DNA of 64,000 bases from Glandiceps talaboti (Eukaryota; Hemichordata; Enteropneusta; Spengelidae), in the NCBI RefSeq assembly GCF_964340395.1, contig NC_135554.1, positions 21,032,592-21,096,591 on the forward strand, given 5' to 3'. Within the stretch, counting starts at the first letter, position 1; every line of letters starts with the position of its first letter. The position numbers were made by a program, and so were the translations under genes. Under the pieces are notes generated by a model. That model was not told the DNA's origin, did no database searches, and saw only the letters and a list, made by a program, of their open reading frames with translations. Positions 1 to 11,829 of this stretch are shown here, piece after piece.

Positions 1-226
1 TTACATCCTTAAGGTTCCTGAGAATGGTGGTCAGCATCAAATGTCCTAAAAATCTTTTACAAACATATTTGTCACTTTCAGTATTAGACTAAATGCAAAT
101 GTTGTTGTTGTCATTCATTCATTCAAGCAGGACTACTTCTTACCTTGTAAGAAAATACAAAGTTTAATGAGTACTCTGTATGTGATGAATTCAATTTGAT
201 AAAAACCTGATAATGGACCTGTTGCC

Positions 227-518
227 GGTTCCAAGATGCATTGCTGGTCTCTCTATACGATGCCATGTATTGTGTACGCACTGAGGGGTTTTCACGCGCT
301 ACCAAGGGGGATGGTTGTCACCTGACCATACCCTGGGTTCACCTGTAAAATCACTGTCTGTCAGTGATGGTGTTTAGTCTTTGTTCTATAAAATCACTCA
401 TGATCAAAGAGTTCAACTTGTGTTTCCATAATTTCCTGATTTCAAATGTAATATAGACAAAACAAGACTAAATGTAACAACATAAGCGACATCATCTCGT
501 GCAATGCATCTTGGAACC
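227..518. mobile_element. Candidate MITE with 18-bp terminal inverted repeats
   Basis: GGTTCCAAGATGCATTGC at 227-244 recurs as its exact complement at 501-518, bounding 292 bp with no coding content. The perfect 18-bp inverted termini fit a non-autonomous DNA transposon. I see no clear target-site duplication, so the family is not assigned. It lies downstream of the PLGRKT stop codon, in the 3' UTR or just beyond it. Confidence 0.5.
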
Positions 519-1479
519 ACAAAATCGACTATTGAATGTTGACAAAAGAATGTGCAAAAAGACATATGCACTGATGTGATGTATGATTAAATAGTGTGGT
601 TAAAGAGATCAGGAACACAATATCAGGCAACCAACACTGGTTCTCTAAGATAATACTAATACATGTACACAACAGCAATTCCATATATGGACATAAAAAT
701 CCTTCAACAGTGGTCACAATGCCATTTACAGCTAATGCCAACTACAGCTATGCACATGTAATAGTAGTATAAATTCTTTGCCAAGTACGCCCAGTAGAAA
801 GAGGATTAACTTATCACACGTTACCCAAGATTTGTACAGAGTACATCGTGTGAAAACATCATGTATTGACTCGGAGCAACTACACCACAAAACAGACCGA
901 CAGCTTTTATGGTAAAATAGTGTGTGTTTGTTAATGCAGACATCCTTTCAACGGCTTAACTCATGTTAATAAATGTAACTGTACACTGTATTTTGATAAT
1001 ATGAAACTATAACAGGAGCACTTAAATTCATTGAAATGGATGTAGCAGTTACGACTTACAGAGGAGTACAGATCATAAACTGTGAAGTTTGTTTAAATTT
1101 TCATTTACAACAAAAACTTTGATTTACAGCTACTTCAATAGGTCTAACAAATTTACTATGTACTCCAAAGCCATCGTTACAGTATTATGAATTATGACAT
1201 GCATTTAAACTTGGTCAATGTATCAGCATAATTGTATTTTTTCTTTAATTTTACTAATTACAGACAGTCCCAAAAACATTTAGTCAGTATAGTTTTCATC
1301 AAATTACAGAAAATGAAAACAAACTGCTATAATCATTTATACTGAGAAATATTAATGTGTGGAAGCTGTTTCAGTAATTTAGTACGTAATATTAAACATT
1401 TCTACAGTCCACACATTAAAATTTCCTCATTCTTTGATATACTTTTTTTCTTACAAGTTGCTAAGTAGTTACACTATAA

Positions 1480-4400
1480 CTATTTCTTTTTCATGGCGTC
1501 CACAGCTTTGTCAATAGAGTCAATTGTTGGCATTCCATCAGGGAGGTCTAGTAAAGATAACTCATTTTTAAGTACCGATTCTGCCTCATCTGTAAAATCA
1601 AAGAGGAGAAATGATGATGCAAAAATGGCTGTTATGTATGTGTTAAAGTCACTGGAGAAGCATTCTATTGTTCAGCATCATATGCATGCCATCAAACCAC
1701 ACCTGATATACCTCATCTTCAATAATCAAGGTGTTTTGATTTTTACTATATCTGTTCCCTTGAAGTCAAAGAATGCAAAGCTGTATACATGCTAGCACAC
1801 CCCAAGACAGTTACCAGCTAAGAAACAGCAATTGACAAATCATAGCATTCCTTTTTCTGACATGGCTGTCTCCAATATTAAATTAACTTCAAAGTACTTC
1901 CCCCAACACTATACCCATACAGTTCACTTTTGCTTTTTGAACGGTTTAAGAAAAATGAGCCCGCGCTATTTACACAATGTTGGAGCATCACAGATACAGC
2001 AAGGTATGGGTGTTAACATTTTGAAAATTTGCAAACATAACATGGCACCTAATTGGCCATTGAGTGCTTAATGGCAGCCAATCAAGTTAACTGTTTGATG
2101 GCATGATGATACATACAGCTTTGACTGCTTTAATATCAAAGGAGAAAGGAGCAATCAAAACTCATTGATTATTCAAGATGATATGCCTCTGATCCAACAC
2201 ATGAAGATGTTATACAGTAGTTGACTTCTGAATGCTTTTCTACACATGTGTGTGCGACTGTGTGACCCCATGTCAACAGCTACTATGTATCATGTTTGTA
2301 CACATAAATTCTCACTTTACAAGCTTGCATGATACAGTCATGCTGTCACTGATAAGCTTAGAATATAGGTGACCAGCTGGGTTGAATATAATGAATGGAT
2401 CATACATGTAATGAATAGAGAGTGCAGAGTGCTTCATATAATTACTTGATGACAATACTGTGGAGTACATTGATTTTAAATAATTTTGTAATGTCTTTCT
2501 TGCAAATACGAAGCCTCTGAGACAAGTCTTTCATTTCATTGCCTTCATTCTCTTAAAAGTGTTGCTTAATCACTTTTGCCATAACAAGAACGAGACACAG
2601 ACGAGAAGCCGTCTGTCATTGTCATCTCATTCTGCTTAATCTCTCTATTGTGAAGGTTTGGAACCCCTGGTATACCGGTAACAGAGGATGGAAATCTGGT
2701 AAAGTAATGTGCTGTGGAGGCTGATGTACAACTCCTTAGGGGACAACACAACACCAAGCAAAACCTAGGGGATGGATTCATCCATCAGTACTTACCTTTC
2801 ATTCTTTGTATCTTGGTTCCATAACATAAATCATACTGATAACCCAAAATAAAACTGAGAGGTATCATGGGAGCAAATAATTTAGGGTTTTTTCCTTTCA
2901 AAGCTCTGACAAGGGTGAGAAAATAACAACAATTAGTTTAAATAATAATAATACCAGATGTAAACTGAATGTCTTCCGTAAGGGCAAAGTTTTGAGATTG
3001 TCATTCCTACAGACAATTGTTGGAATACAACAGAACATATGTAATAAGTTATTTTTTCTCATTGATTGCTATTTGCTCATTGCTGTTAGTGATCTCCTGG
3101 CCAACCACAACATGTACTGTGACATTTGTTGAGAATGTAAAAAAAAAAAATAAGCACATCGTCGTACCACTTTAGACAACATTTCCTGATGAGAAACTAT
3201 TTTTTCCTTTTTAGTGGCCTACAAAAATATGCCAATAATTTATTAAAACTAAAAGCTACATCAATAATATTTTCAGGACAAGTGCGCTTTGGTATCGCAA
3301 ATGTGTGTACCAAGTTATAAGTCATTGAGAATGACATAGTCCCCGCTATAATTGGGTTTTAAGGAATTATCACTACTCTGATCACGCAACAACATTTGTG
3401 AACCTAAAACAAACAGACTTAGATATGTTGTGTGTGCTTGTTGGACATGGAATATGCCTCCAATAATAAAGGATTGGTTGGGTATGGGGGATCATATCAC
3501 GATGAAAATGGAGTCTGAGTTATGGCTTTGGACATGGAAAATTCACAAACAAAATGGCTGCCAGGCAGCCATATTGGATCGTATCACAACGAAAATAGAT
3601 ATGCACATGTATGTCATAGAACACTGTCCTAATACCAACTTTAAATGAGATCTGTTTAAGCATGTCTGAGTTATGGCTTTGGACATGAAAATTTGCAAAC
3701 AAAATGGCTGCCAGGCAGCCATATTGGATCGTATCACAACGAAAATGGATATGCACATGTATATCATAGAACACTGTCCTAATACCAAGTTTGAATGAGA
3801 TCTGTTTAAGCATGTCTGAGTTATGGCTTTGGACATGGAAAATTCACAAACAAAATGGCTACCAGGCAGCCATATTGGATCGTATCACAATGAAAATGGA
3901 TATGCACATGTATGTCATAGAACACTGTCCTAATACCAACTTTGAATGAGATCTGTTCAAGCATGTCTGAGTTATGGCTTTGGACATGAAAATTCACAAA
4001 CAAAATGGCTGCTAGGCAGCCATATTGGATCGTATCATGACAACAATGAATATGCACATGTATGTCATAGAACACTGTCCTAATACCAACTTTGAATGAG
4101 ATCTGTTAAAGCATGTCTGAGTTATGGCTCTAGACAGGGAAAATTCGCAAACAAAATGGTTGCTAGGCGGCCATATTGGATCGTATCATAAAACAAATTG
4201 ACGTGCATATGTATGCCATAGTATGTTGCCCCTGTACCAAGTTTGAAAAAAAATCGGTACAGGCATCTCCAAGAAACGGCTGCGGACGGACGGACGGACG
4301 GACAGACGGAACCCAATCCATAAGTCCCCGTTCCAGACTTCGTCTGCGGGGACTAATAATGAATTTGAAGTGTGCATTCTTGAGATATAGCCTAATTACC

Positions 4401-7400
4401 GAAAATCATTAATTATGTAAATTGCTCATTAATATTCACAGTCTTGCCATTACCCTACGGAATATATCTTCAAAATTTCATTTGAATTGAGCAAGCCGTT
4501 ATGGAGAAAACGATGACACAGACAGACAGACAGACAGACAGACACACAGACTTCCACCCATAAATATATCTCTTCCTTATGGAAGAAAAAATGGACACTG
4601 CACTAATAAAAGATACTTAACCCCTCAGTTCATGTCATACCCATCTTGCATTGATCAATCTAGTAAGGGTTGGGATTAATAGTTCAATGTAGTAAATTTA
4701 GATTCTTTAAGTTATGCCTCAGACCCTGCTCCCCCCCCCCTCCCCCAACTTAATTGGCCAAAATTGATAATTGTTTCAGACAGCACAATCAGTAATACAG
4801 TGCATGTAATACTAATATGAATACAAAGCTAGTATGTAGTGAGAAAAATGCTTCTTTATTGATACAACTGCTTCTACAAAATAAATTTTTGAACCACCCT
4901 CTTTACAAATCAATTATTTGAATCGCTCCCACTTACCTCATTCAAGTCTAGTATGATATTAATAGAATACTGTAAATAGCTGCCATTTGAAATTAACATC
5001 TTTGAGAAAAGTTGAGGACAATGTGCAAATAATGGTTAAACATGTAGGAACATAGCATCTTTTCATTTGATGTGATGTGGTGTCGATGAAAATGAACTAC
5101 ATGTATGTGCCTTTTGGTACAATACATCAAGCTGTATATGTAAATCTATGGAACTTACCCTAGAGTCAATCCTACACCACACACTGCATAGAATGACCCC
5201 CACCATACAAATAAATCTCTGCCTCTAGCTATCTGCATTGCCATTTGCCTCTCCCTCATCAGGTTCTGCATCATCAGCTGTCTTTGCAGCTACAACAAAT
5301 AAAGACAAGAATGAAGAACAGTGAGTCAGCTGTACGACAGCTACACATTAAGCTAGGGAGTTAGGGTTATGGTTGGGTAAGAGTTAGGAATAAGGTTACA
5401 CTCCAAATGGATGGCCCCTTTTTACTTTCTGTAAAGGAAGGTTATGTTATTTTTATATTTCTCATTACCCGACTGACCCTAATTCTTCAATCTCTTCAAA
5501 TAAGAAATTAGGATTAGACAAAACAAAATCACAATGTCACAGTCACTGATTGTAAGATGGCAAACCAAAAACTACATATATGAGTGGAACTTATCGTTCA
5601 TTACTGAAATTCAGGACCTTTAATAAGACAAAAGGTTCACAGTTTCCTTTTGACTTTAATTGTCATTTCTAAGTCAGAGACTACTAAAAGTACAATTATG
5701 AATTTAAAGTATCACCAGCATGTAGTATATATAAATTTACAAGTGTTACAACTTTTAGATTTAGTTTTATCCAACTGTTCAATTCAAAGCGGCCATATGG
5801 ATGAGGGGTTGGTATTTATTTTGGATTTTTAATTCATAAAACTATTTTATCATGAAGTCCTACTTGAAAAATCAATGTGAAACAACATATGCCAAGTCAC
5901 TGTTTGTAACTCAATAAATTTCAAAAGATTAATAAATGTGTAAAATATTTGTTATTGTACGTACAATAACACACTTTGTACACATATTTTAGCATTTTGC
6001 AATATATTGAGTTACAAATGCAGACTTTGTATATGTTGTTTCACATGGATTTTTCAAGTAAGAAGCCATGATAAACTTATTTTAGAGATTAAAAATCAAA
6101 AATAAATACCAACTCACCGTCCATTGCCCCCATTGGTCACTTTTAAGGTGTTATGATGAGAAATAAAGAAATAATAGGGCCACCCTAACTACAAATAATC
6201 TAGTCTTGGTTACCCAGAACCATGTAGGGAGGCTATCCTTCTGACAAACCCAAATTAGGTATTATGGCAACTACAAATAATCTAGTCTTGGTTACCCAGA
6301 ACCTTGTAGGAAGGCTATCCTTCTGACAAACCCAAATTAGGTATTACGGCAACTACAAATAATCTAGTTTTGGTTACCCAGAACTGTGTACGGGGGCTAT
6401 CCTTCTGACAAACCCAAATTGGGTATTATGGCAACTACAGGTAATCTAGTTTTGGTTACCCAGAACTTTGAAGGAGGACTATCCTTCTGACAAACCCAAA
6501 TTAGGTATTATGGCAACTACAGGTAATCTAGTTTTGGTTACCCAGAACTGTGTAGGAAGGCTATCCTTCTGACAAACCCAAATTAGGTATTATGGCAACT
6601 ACAGATAATCTAGTTTTGGTTACCCAGAACCATGTAGGGAGGCTATCCTTCTGACAAACCCAAATTAGGTATTATGGCAACTACAGGTAATCTAGTTTTG
6701 GTTACCCAGAACTGTGTATGGGGGCTATCCTTCTGACAAACCCAAATTGGGTATTATGGCAACTACAGGTAATCTAGTTTTGGTTACCCAGAACTTTGAA
6801 GGAGGACTATCCTTCTGACAAACCCAAATTAGGTATTATGGCAACTACAGGTAATCTAGTTTTGGTTACCCAGAACTGTGTAGGAAGGCTATCCTTCTGA
6901 CAAACCCAAATTAGGTATTATGGCAACTACAGATAATCTAGTTTTGGTTACCCAGAACCATGTAGGGAGGCTATCCTTCTATTCTGACAAACCCAAATTA
7001 GGTATTATGGCAACTACTGGTAATCTAGTTTTGGTTACCCAGAACCTTGCAGGAAGGCTCTCCTTCTGATCACTTACGATTAGGTATTACCACAACTACA
7101 AATAATCTAGTCTGGTTATCCAGACCACTACAAGAAGGCTATACTTCCAACGCACACTGAATATTCATGACTCCTAAGTGCTAATTTATGTTGTTAATTT
7201 GTATTTTATAGTTTCAATGTAGTGTTTATCAGCAATTGTATGAAATTTATGTGATATGAAATCATGAAATGACTCTCCAGAAACCAAAATTTATGAAAAA
7301 ACTTTTATTTCCTGGATTGGTGTTGTCCTTCAAAGCTGCTCTCACAGAGGTCAGAGGTCAGAGGTCAAAGGTCAGAGGCTGATTTCACATTGTGCAAAAA

Positions 7401-7543
7401 TAAACTTACCCATTTATAATATGAACTGTATAGTAACATACCTGCATTTTCTGAGTTTTTAACATGAAAGCTTGATTCTTTTCCATCTGATCATCCATGG
7501 TTTTACCCATTGACTCGCTCATCATACTCATTGGATTACCCAT
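1480..7543 (-). CDS. PLGRKT: Plasminogen receptor (KT), four coding exons
   Basis: Coding exons in transcript order are 7442-7543, 5159-5289, 2796-2905 and 1480-1589. All introns are GT-AG and the frame joins exactly to give 150 aa, against 147 in human. The protein starts MGNPMSMMSESMGK. A Met/Gln-rich amphipathic segment (about residues 30-54, including MRERQMAMQIA) matches the vertebrate MREMQMAMQIA region. Two hydrophobic segments follow, about 60-78 and 87-104 (PLSFILGYQYDL; human PLSFILTYQYDL). The tail ends in three lysines. In the known family this is an integral membrane protein whose C-terminal lysine binds plasminogen and promotes its activation at the cell surface. A splice acceptor at about 7572 shows that a 28-base leader (7544-7571) is joined to a further upstream non-coding exon. 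A GTAAGG donor near 9081-9086 is one possible source, which is inference only. Introns 1 and 2 are loaded with repeats. Confidence 0.95.
3338..4351. mobile_element. 1-kb element with AGTCCCCGC termini and five ~150-bp tandem units
   Basis: The left end reads TAGTCCCCGC (3338) and the right end GCGGGGACTA (to 4351), giving 9-bp inverted termini bounded by TA, which fits a TA target duplication. The right end also folds on itself (AGTCCCC near 4324 with GGGGACT). Inside are five units of 150-151 bp; the landmark tatggct falls at 3521, 3672, 3822, 3973 and 4123. Most units carry ATGGCTGCCAGGCAGCCAT, a palindrome whose arms resemble YY1 sites. A (GGAC)n run precedes the right end. No transposase is present. 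The element lies in PLGRKT intron 2. Confidence 0.6.
4352..4600 (-). repeat. Partial copy of the TACCTCCCGTAAGGG repeat family
   Basis: Read on the minus strand this segment has a CTTCC/GGAAG hairpin, a (CTGT)n run, GTCATCGTTTTCTC, a stretch ending in GGCTCAATT-like sequence, then AATGATTTTCGGTAATTAGG. The same order occurs in the fuller copy at 14429-15262 and in pieces at 17930-18963. It directly abuts the right end of the AGTCCCC element. Confidence 0.6.
5790..6131. repeat. 340-bp imperfect palindrome (foldback element)
   Basis: The centre is TTGTACGTACAA at 5960/5961. Sequence on each side mirrors the other almost to the ends: TTGGTATTTATTTT near 5810 pairs with AAAATAAATACCAA near 6100, and TGAGTTACAAA-type and GTTTCACAT-type blocks pair further in. 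No ORF of note is present. It looks like a foldback MITE in PLGRKT intron 1, between coding exons 1 and 2. Confidence 0.7.
6190..7160. repeat. 82-bp minisatellite, 12 units, with four-unit higher-order repeat
   Basis: Units begin CTAC(A)NNTAATCTAG at 6190, 6271, 6353, 6435, 6517, 6599, 6681, 6763, 6845, 6927, 7013 and 7095. Spacing is almost always 82 bp, except one 86-bp unit with a short ATTCT insertion near 6980. Each unit has TTGGTTACCCAGAAC, GGCTATCCTTCTGACAAACC and TTAGGTATTATGGCAA. Variant bases repeat in blocks of four: the units at 6353-6680 match those at 6681-7012 one for one, so a 328-bp block was duplicated. There are no unique spacers, so it is not CRISPR-like. Confidence 0.95.
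7348..7374 (+). promoter_or_regulatory. Four AGGTCA half-sites spaced by one base (DR1 array)
   Basis: AGGTCA occurs at 7348-7353, 7355-7360, 7362-7367 and 7369-7374, each separated by one base. AGGTCA direct repeats with 1-bp spacing are the classical binding site of RXR heterodimers, HNF4 and COUP-TF receptors. It lies about 70 bp past PLGRKT coding exon 1. It may equally be a short 7-bp microsatellite; function is inferred. Confidence 0.4.
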
Positions 7544-7984
7544 GATGTACAAACGGTATCGGCTTATGGCTCTGTAAAAAAACTTTAAATATATAATTAA
7601 ATTAATATACGTCTAATATTCATACCCATGAACATTAATATCATTTCTTAACCCTTAAAAAGGCTCACACCCTATTTTTAAGATGTCACTAGAAACCAAG
7701 GTATTAAAGTGAAAATAGTTTTCTTTGTTCAGTGGAGAAATACAAGAGGCTAAAAGGACTGTGTCACTATATGAGTTCATAGACACTCATGATCCCAATG
7801 TAAAACTGGGACCTGTCGCACATTTATGTGTGTGTAAATAGATCATATTTGATTCTTTTGTATGTCAACATTCCCCCAGCAGTCTGCTAAAGGATTGTAT
7901 TCATACAATTTCTGTGTTATTATTGTATGCTTTACCATGCTGGCTTTAGGTATGTTGTTATGCATAGTTACACACCAGAAAATG

Positions 7985-8094
<110 letters not shown>

Positions 8095-8443
8095 TGAAGG
8101 GACCTACTTGTAGGCAAGTGTGAGTGATGTTTAATTCTTGTGCTAAGAAGTCTAAGCAAACTCACTGGACACTTACTGACAATGGGTCACTGCATGCTGT
8201 GGTATATGAATGGGATAAATGTCATCATATTCATGTTCAAAGCCTGGGTCCTGGGGCAAATATTCATTAATAGTAATAATACCTCACTGGATTAGTGAGA
8301 TATTAAAGATGGTGTCCCCGGATGATGACGTGTACTACACGTACGGATTACTATATCAATGTTGACATGGTATCACAAGAAGGGGTCACAGGGTAGGTGA
8401 GGGGCTTTGCAACATGACTATGCAAATCTCATCTAGTGTGGGG

Positions 8444-8675
8444 CACAGGCACTTGTTTTCCGAAATCTGTTTCAGAATACGATAACATATCGATAATGTT
8501 GTGATACTTGGCCGATAATATATGTATTATGTAAGGGGTAAAAATAACGCGGTATCCTAGGATCTAGACACCCGTGTTAGTATTTTATCCCCTTTCATAT
8601 AGCATCGGCCAAGTATCACAACATAAGTATATGTTATTTTATTCTGAAATAAATCTTGGGATACCAGTGCCCGTG
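8444..8675. mobile_element. 232-bp palindromic MITE-like element
   Basis: The left arm CACAGGCACTTGTTTTCC...TTTCAGAATA...TTGTGATACTTGGCCGAT is mirrored by the right arm ending near 8675 (CACGGGCACTGGTATCCC on the minus strand, then TTTCAGAATA and TTGTGATACTTGGCCGAT). The centre is near CCTAGGATCTAG (about 8557-8568). The arms are close but not identical, so the element is not very recent. No ORF. Confidence 0.75.
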
Positions 8676-9279
8676 GTGTGAGGGAACGAACATGATCGAA
8701 ATCGTTGCACGGATAGAAGATAATTTACTCAGCTACATTTGCACGGACTCGTTGTAGTAGTAAACCATTACTGTCTTGTATAGCTGCTTGAGTTTCAACA
8801 AAGGAAATCGAAAGTAACTCGTTTAATTTGAATGTACCTGCGCCCTGGGGCAAGTAATGTCTACGGAAGTTTACTGCTGCAGTACTACTACTAGGCCTAA
8901 CGTAGCAGGGTGCAGAAACGTTAATATATGATGGATATTGTGGTACATCGGTTACGCATTACACCTACCTTGACAGAAAGTTCGACCCGTATGATAATAT
9001 GAATAGAATATGCTAAACAGAGCGTACAAATTGCAAGCCTGGTACGTGACTCTCAGATTGCTTCGAGGACGATTCCGTGACCTTACGTCGCAAATGAACG
9101 ACCTCATCCGCTGACCTATACAACGCCCGCTATAGACCACGTTTGCAAATTGTTACAATATTTGCAGTTTTCGATTCATTTCTACTAGTATACTATACAT
9201 GTAGTATAATATGTTTTATATGACTTTCGCTTTTACTTTTGTAATTTTTGAAACATTCTCCATGTCATAATATGAACAT

Positions 9280-9500
9280 TAATGATGAATAATAAATTAA
9301 AATGAAAAATAGAGAAATTAACGAATGAATAATTAAAAGATTGATAAATAAATAAAGGAATTAATGAAGATTGATAAATAATTAAATAATTAAATAAAGG
9401 AATTAATGAAAAAAGAGAAATTAATGAATGAGCAATTAAAGATTGATAGATAAATAAAGGAATAGATGAATGAAAATTAGAGAAATTAATAAATGAATCG
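9280..9500. repeat. AT-rich degenerate minisatellite
   Basis: Blocks of GATTGATAAATAAATAAAGG, AATTAATGAATG and AAAGAGAAATTAATGAATGA-type words recur irregularly several times. No coding signal beyond the open frames such a repeat creates. Confidence 0.7.
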
Positions 9501-9986
9501 ATCAAGGTCTACCGATTCCTGACACCAGCAAATAATCACATACGTCAAGAATGTTAATTTTTCCCCAACAATGTCACATTTTATTTAGAACGTGTGTCAA
9601 ATAACCCTCAAACCAGTATAGTAGTCTGAGAAGTAACTGATACATTTCGGTGGGTAACACTAACATCTTGAAAAATAAATTAAACAGTGCATGCAACTGA
9701 CAACGTATAGATAACAAGAGTCAATAAACTTTTATTTCGTTTAGCAGGACAATTCTAATGATTTAGAGGCTGAATATCCCATCATGAACAAGATCAAGTA
9801 AGTTATGTGACACACTTTAAATCAAAGCCAATTGCGGTGCCTCTTTCACAGAATTTATACGAACTGCCAACGACAAATCAAATTCTCACTATGTTTCTTT
9901 AATGTGAACCATGTATTCCAATATATACTCAGCATCCGAAACAAAGAAAAACACATTGATATATAAGCAAACAGATACACATACAC

Positions 9987-10172
<186 letters not shown>

Positions 10173-11094
10173 ATATATATTTGTGTGTATATGCGTGTAC
10201 GTATGTGTGTGACTATTATATGCGTCTGTGTCAGGGTGTGTCATGAAACGTCAATTAATCCGCTAACACTTGTACGTGCCCGATTTCCCCCGGGCCGATT
10301 CCCTCATTACATCATGCTTTAGTATATGGAGATACTTTTAGTGGGCGTGTCTGCATGTAAATGCTACACGTGACCGTATGACGTCATCTATGAAATATGT
10401 ACATTGCAACATCGTAAGAAATGTGTGAGATGACTGACACAGCCTGTCTTTACATTGTCATTACTGTTAGACCTATGTTGGTGGCCTATAAATTTAGCAA
10501 ACAATAAAGTTGTCAATTATTGATTCTTTATCAATAAAATGTAATCTTACGTGATGTCACACGTGATAATCTAAGAGCCGTAAGAAGTAAAAAAAGAAGA
10601 TTTTAATTCAATCCTAAATTCATTTTTGACAATTATCACTATTTTCACCAAAATGATACTTACTTTGAACATTAATCCCAATTTCTTAGACAAGTGATAC
10701 ATCTCAATGTACAAATACAATACATAATGTTTTCTGTCTCAACACTGTACATACAGGCAACATACATATGCATGGCTTACGTTACTTACCATATAGAAAA
10801 TTAGAGATATGCATGTCTAGTCTATCTCTTTTACAACCTATTGTCTAAAGTAATTGTCCATATGAGAGAGAGTGAAACATCTTGAGAAAAAATCCACTGA
10901 CGCGCAAAACTAATTTAAGTTTAAACCTCATTTACTGCTAGAGTAAATGACTGCAATATTGAAACATTATAAACAAAAAAAGCAAAACATTTGCATAAAC
11001 TACTTTCGTGCTTAGCAAAGTTATTTTCTTGGCTGCAGTGTCTGGTGTCTGTATAGAGACTTTTAGGTGGTCAGACCAGGCTTGTTGGGTGTCT

Positions 11095-11829
11095 TTACTC
11101 GAAATAAACCCCATAAACGGAAACAATGGCGAAAAGTGAAGTATTTTTGTAACACGAAGTGGCAAAGGTATCAGTGTTAGAATCCCAAACGCATCTACTG
11201 ACCATCTTCATACCCTGGTTTTTAAGTTCCCCGATCATAACATTGACAACTATCTTATGACGTTTAAAGTCCATACATTTTACTCTGTGTCGAATCACCT
11301 CACTTAGTTTAGAAGAAAGTGCCTTTGCTTCTTGTTGGTCGTACTTCACATCGTGTAGGTAGTGTTCCAGGGTGGATTCCAACATTACCTGTACTTGATA
11401 CGGTTTGAATTTAATGTCTTCATCTGGTGTTGTTTTATAAGTGTTGGAATAAAATATTTTGCGACGTGCTCCGTTATTTTTCTGGTGAATATGAGTCATG
11501 GCTTTACCCCAGACAGATCCTCTGCGAGAAAGTCGACGAGCTGCCGAACCTATGACGTCAACAGTATGTCCACTATCTGACGACGCCGTTGATCTGTTGG
11601 ATAATTTTCTAATCAACGGAGGGTGTCCGATACGGGGAAGCTGTGCCGACGAGGCATCGCTTTCGCTGCTACCACTAACCGATCCACGTTTTGGCTTCCC
11701 GCTGACCATTATCATTTTGGATTTGCCGTCTTTCCGGCGTGGTAGGAATGGCTTTGCGGGAGACGAAACCCCCTCTCTCAAGGACACTGGACTCTTGTCC
11801 ATTTTCGGAACCGCCATTACCATCGTCAT
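11095..11829 (-). CDS. Tctex1-domain protein 1 of 3 (DYNLT5/TCTEX1D1-like)
   Basis: A single-exon gene of 244 aa. The start at 11829 is the first Met after an in-frame stop. Residues about 1-125 are Ser/Lys/Arg-rich and probably disordered, with basic phospho-site-like sequence RRLSRRGSVWGK. Residues about 128-244 form a Tctex1 (dynein light chain) domain: NTYKTTPDEDIKF entry strand, helix-rich VMLESTLEHYL and SEVIRHRVK, then RHKIVVNVMIG, SRCVWDSNTDTF, TSLFAIVSVYGVYFE. The final VYGVYFE ends the protein, as VYAVYLE ends vertebrate DYNLT5. The family binds dynein intermediate chain or ciliary cargo; the specific partner is unknown here. Two relatives lie on the same strand at 23.4 and 30.8 kb. 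The lack of introns could reflect an ancient retrocopy followed by tandem duplication (inference). Confidence 0.92.
   Translation of the reverse strand: MTMVMAVPKMDKSPVSLREGVSSPAKPFLPRRKDGKSKMIMVSGKPKRGSVSGSSESDASSAQLPRIGHPPLIRKLSNRSTASSDSGHTVDVIGSAARRLSRRGSVWGKAMTHIHQKNNGARRKIFYSNTYKTTPDEDIKFKPYQVQVMLESTLEHYLHDVKYDQQEAKALSSKLSEVIRHRVKCMDFKRHKIVVNVMIGELKNQGMKMVSRCVWDSNTDTFATSCYKNTSLFAIVSVYGVYFE

Noticed and set aside
2566-2781. Minus-strand frame next to PLGRKT exon 3
   Set aside because: Starts inside the intron after the exon 3 donor; not in the spliced frame and no homology.
3520-4412. Open frames of about 97 codons across the 150-bp units
   Set aside because: Repeat-derived; the period is near a multiple of three, which lets frames run through.
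6190-7160. CRISPR-like regular repeats
   Set aside because: No spacers; a head-to-tail minisatellite in an animal intron.
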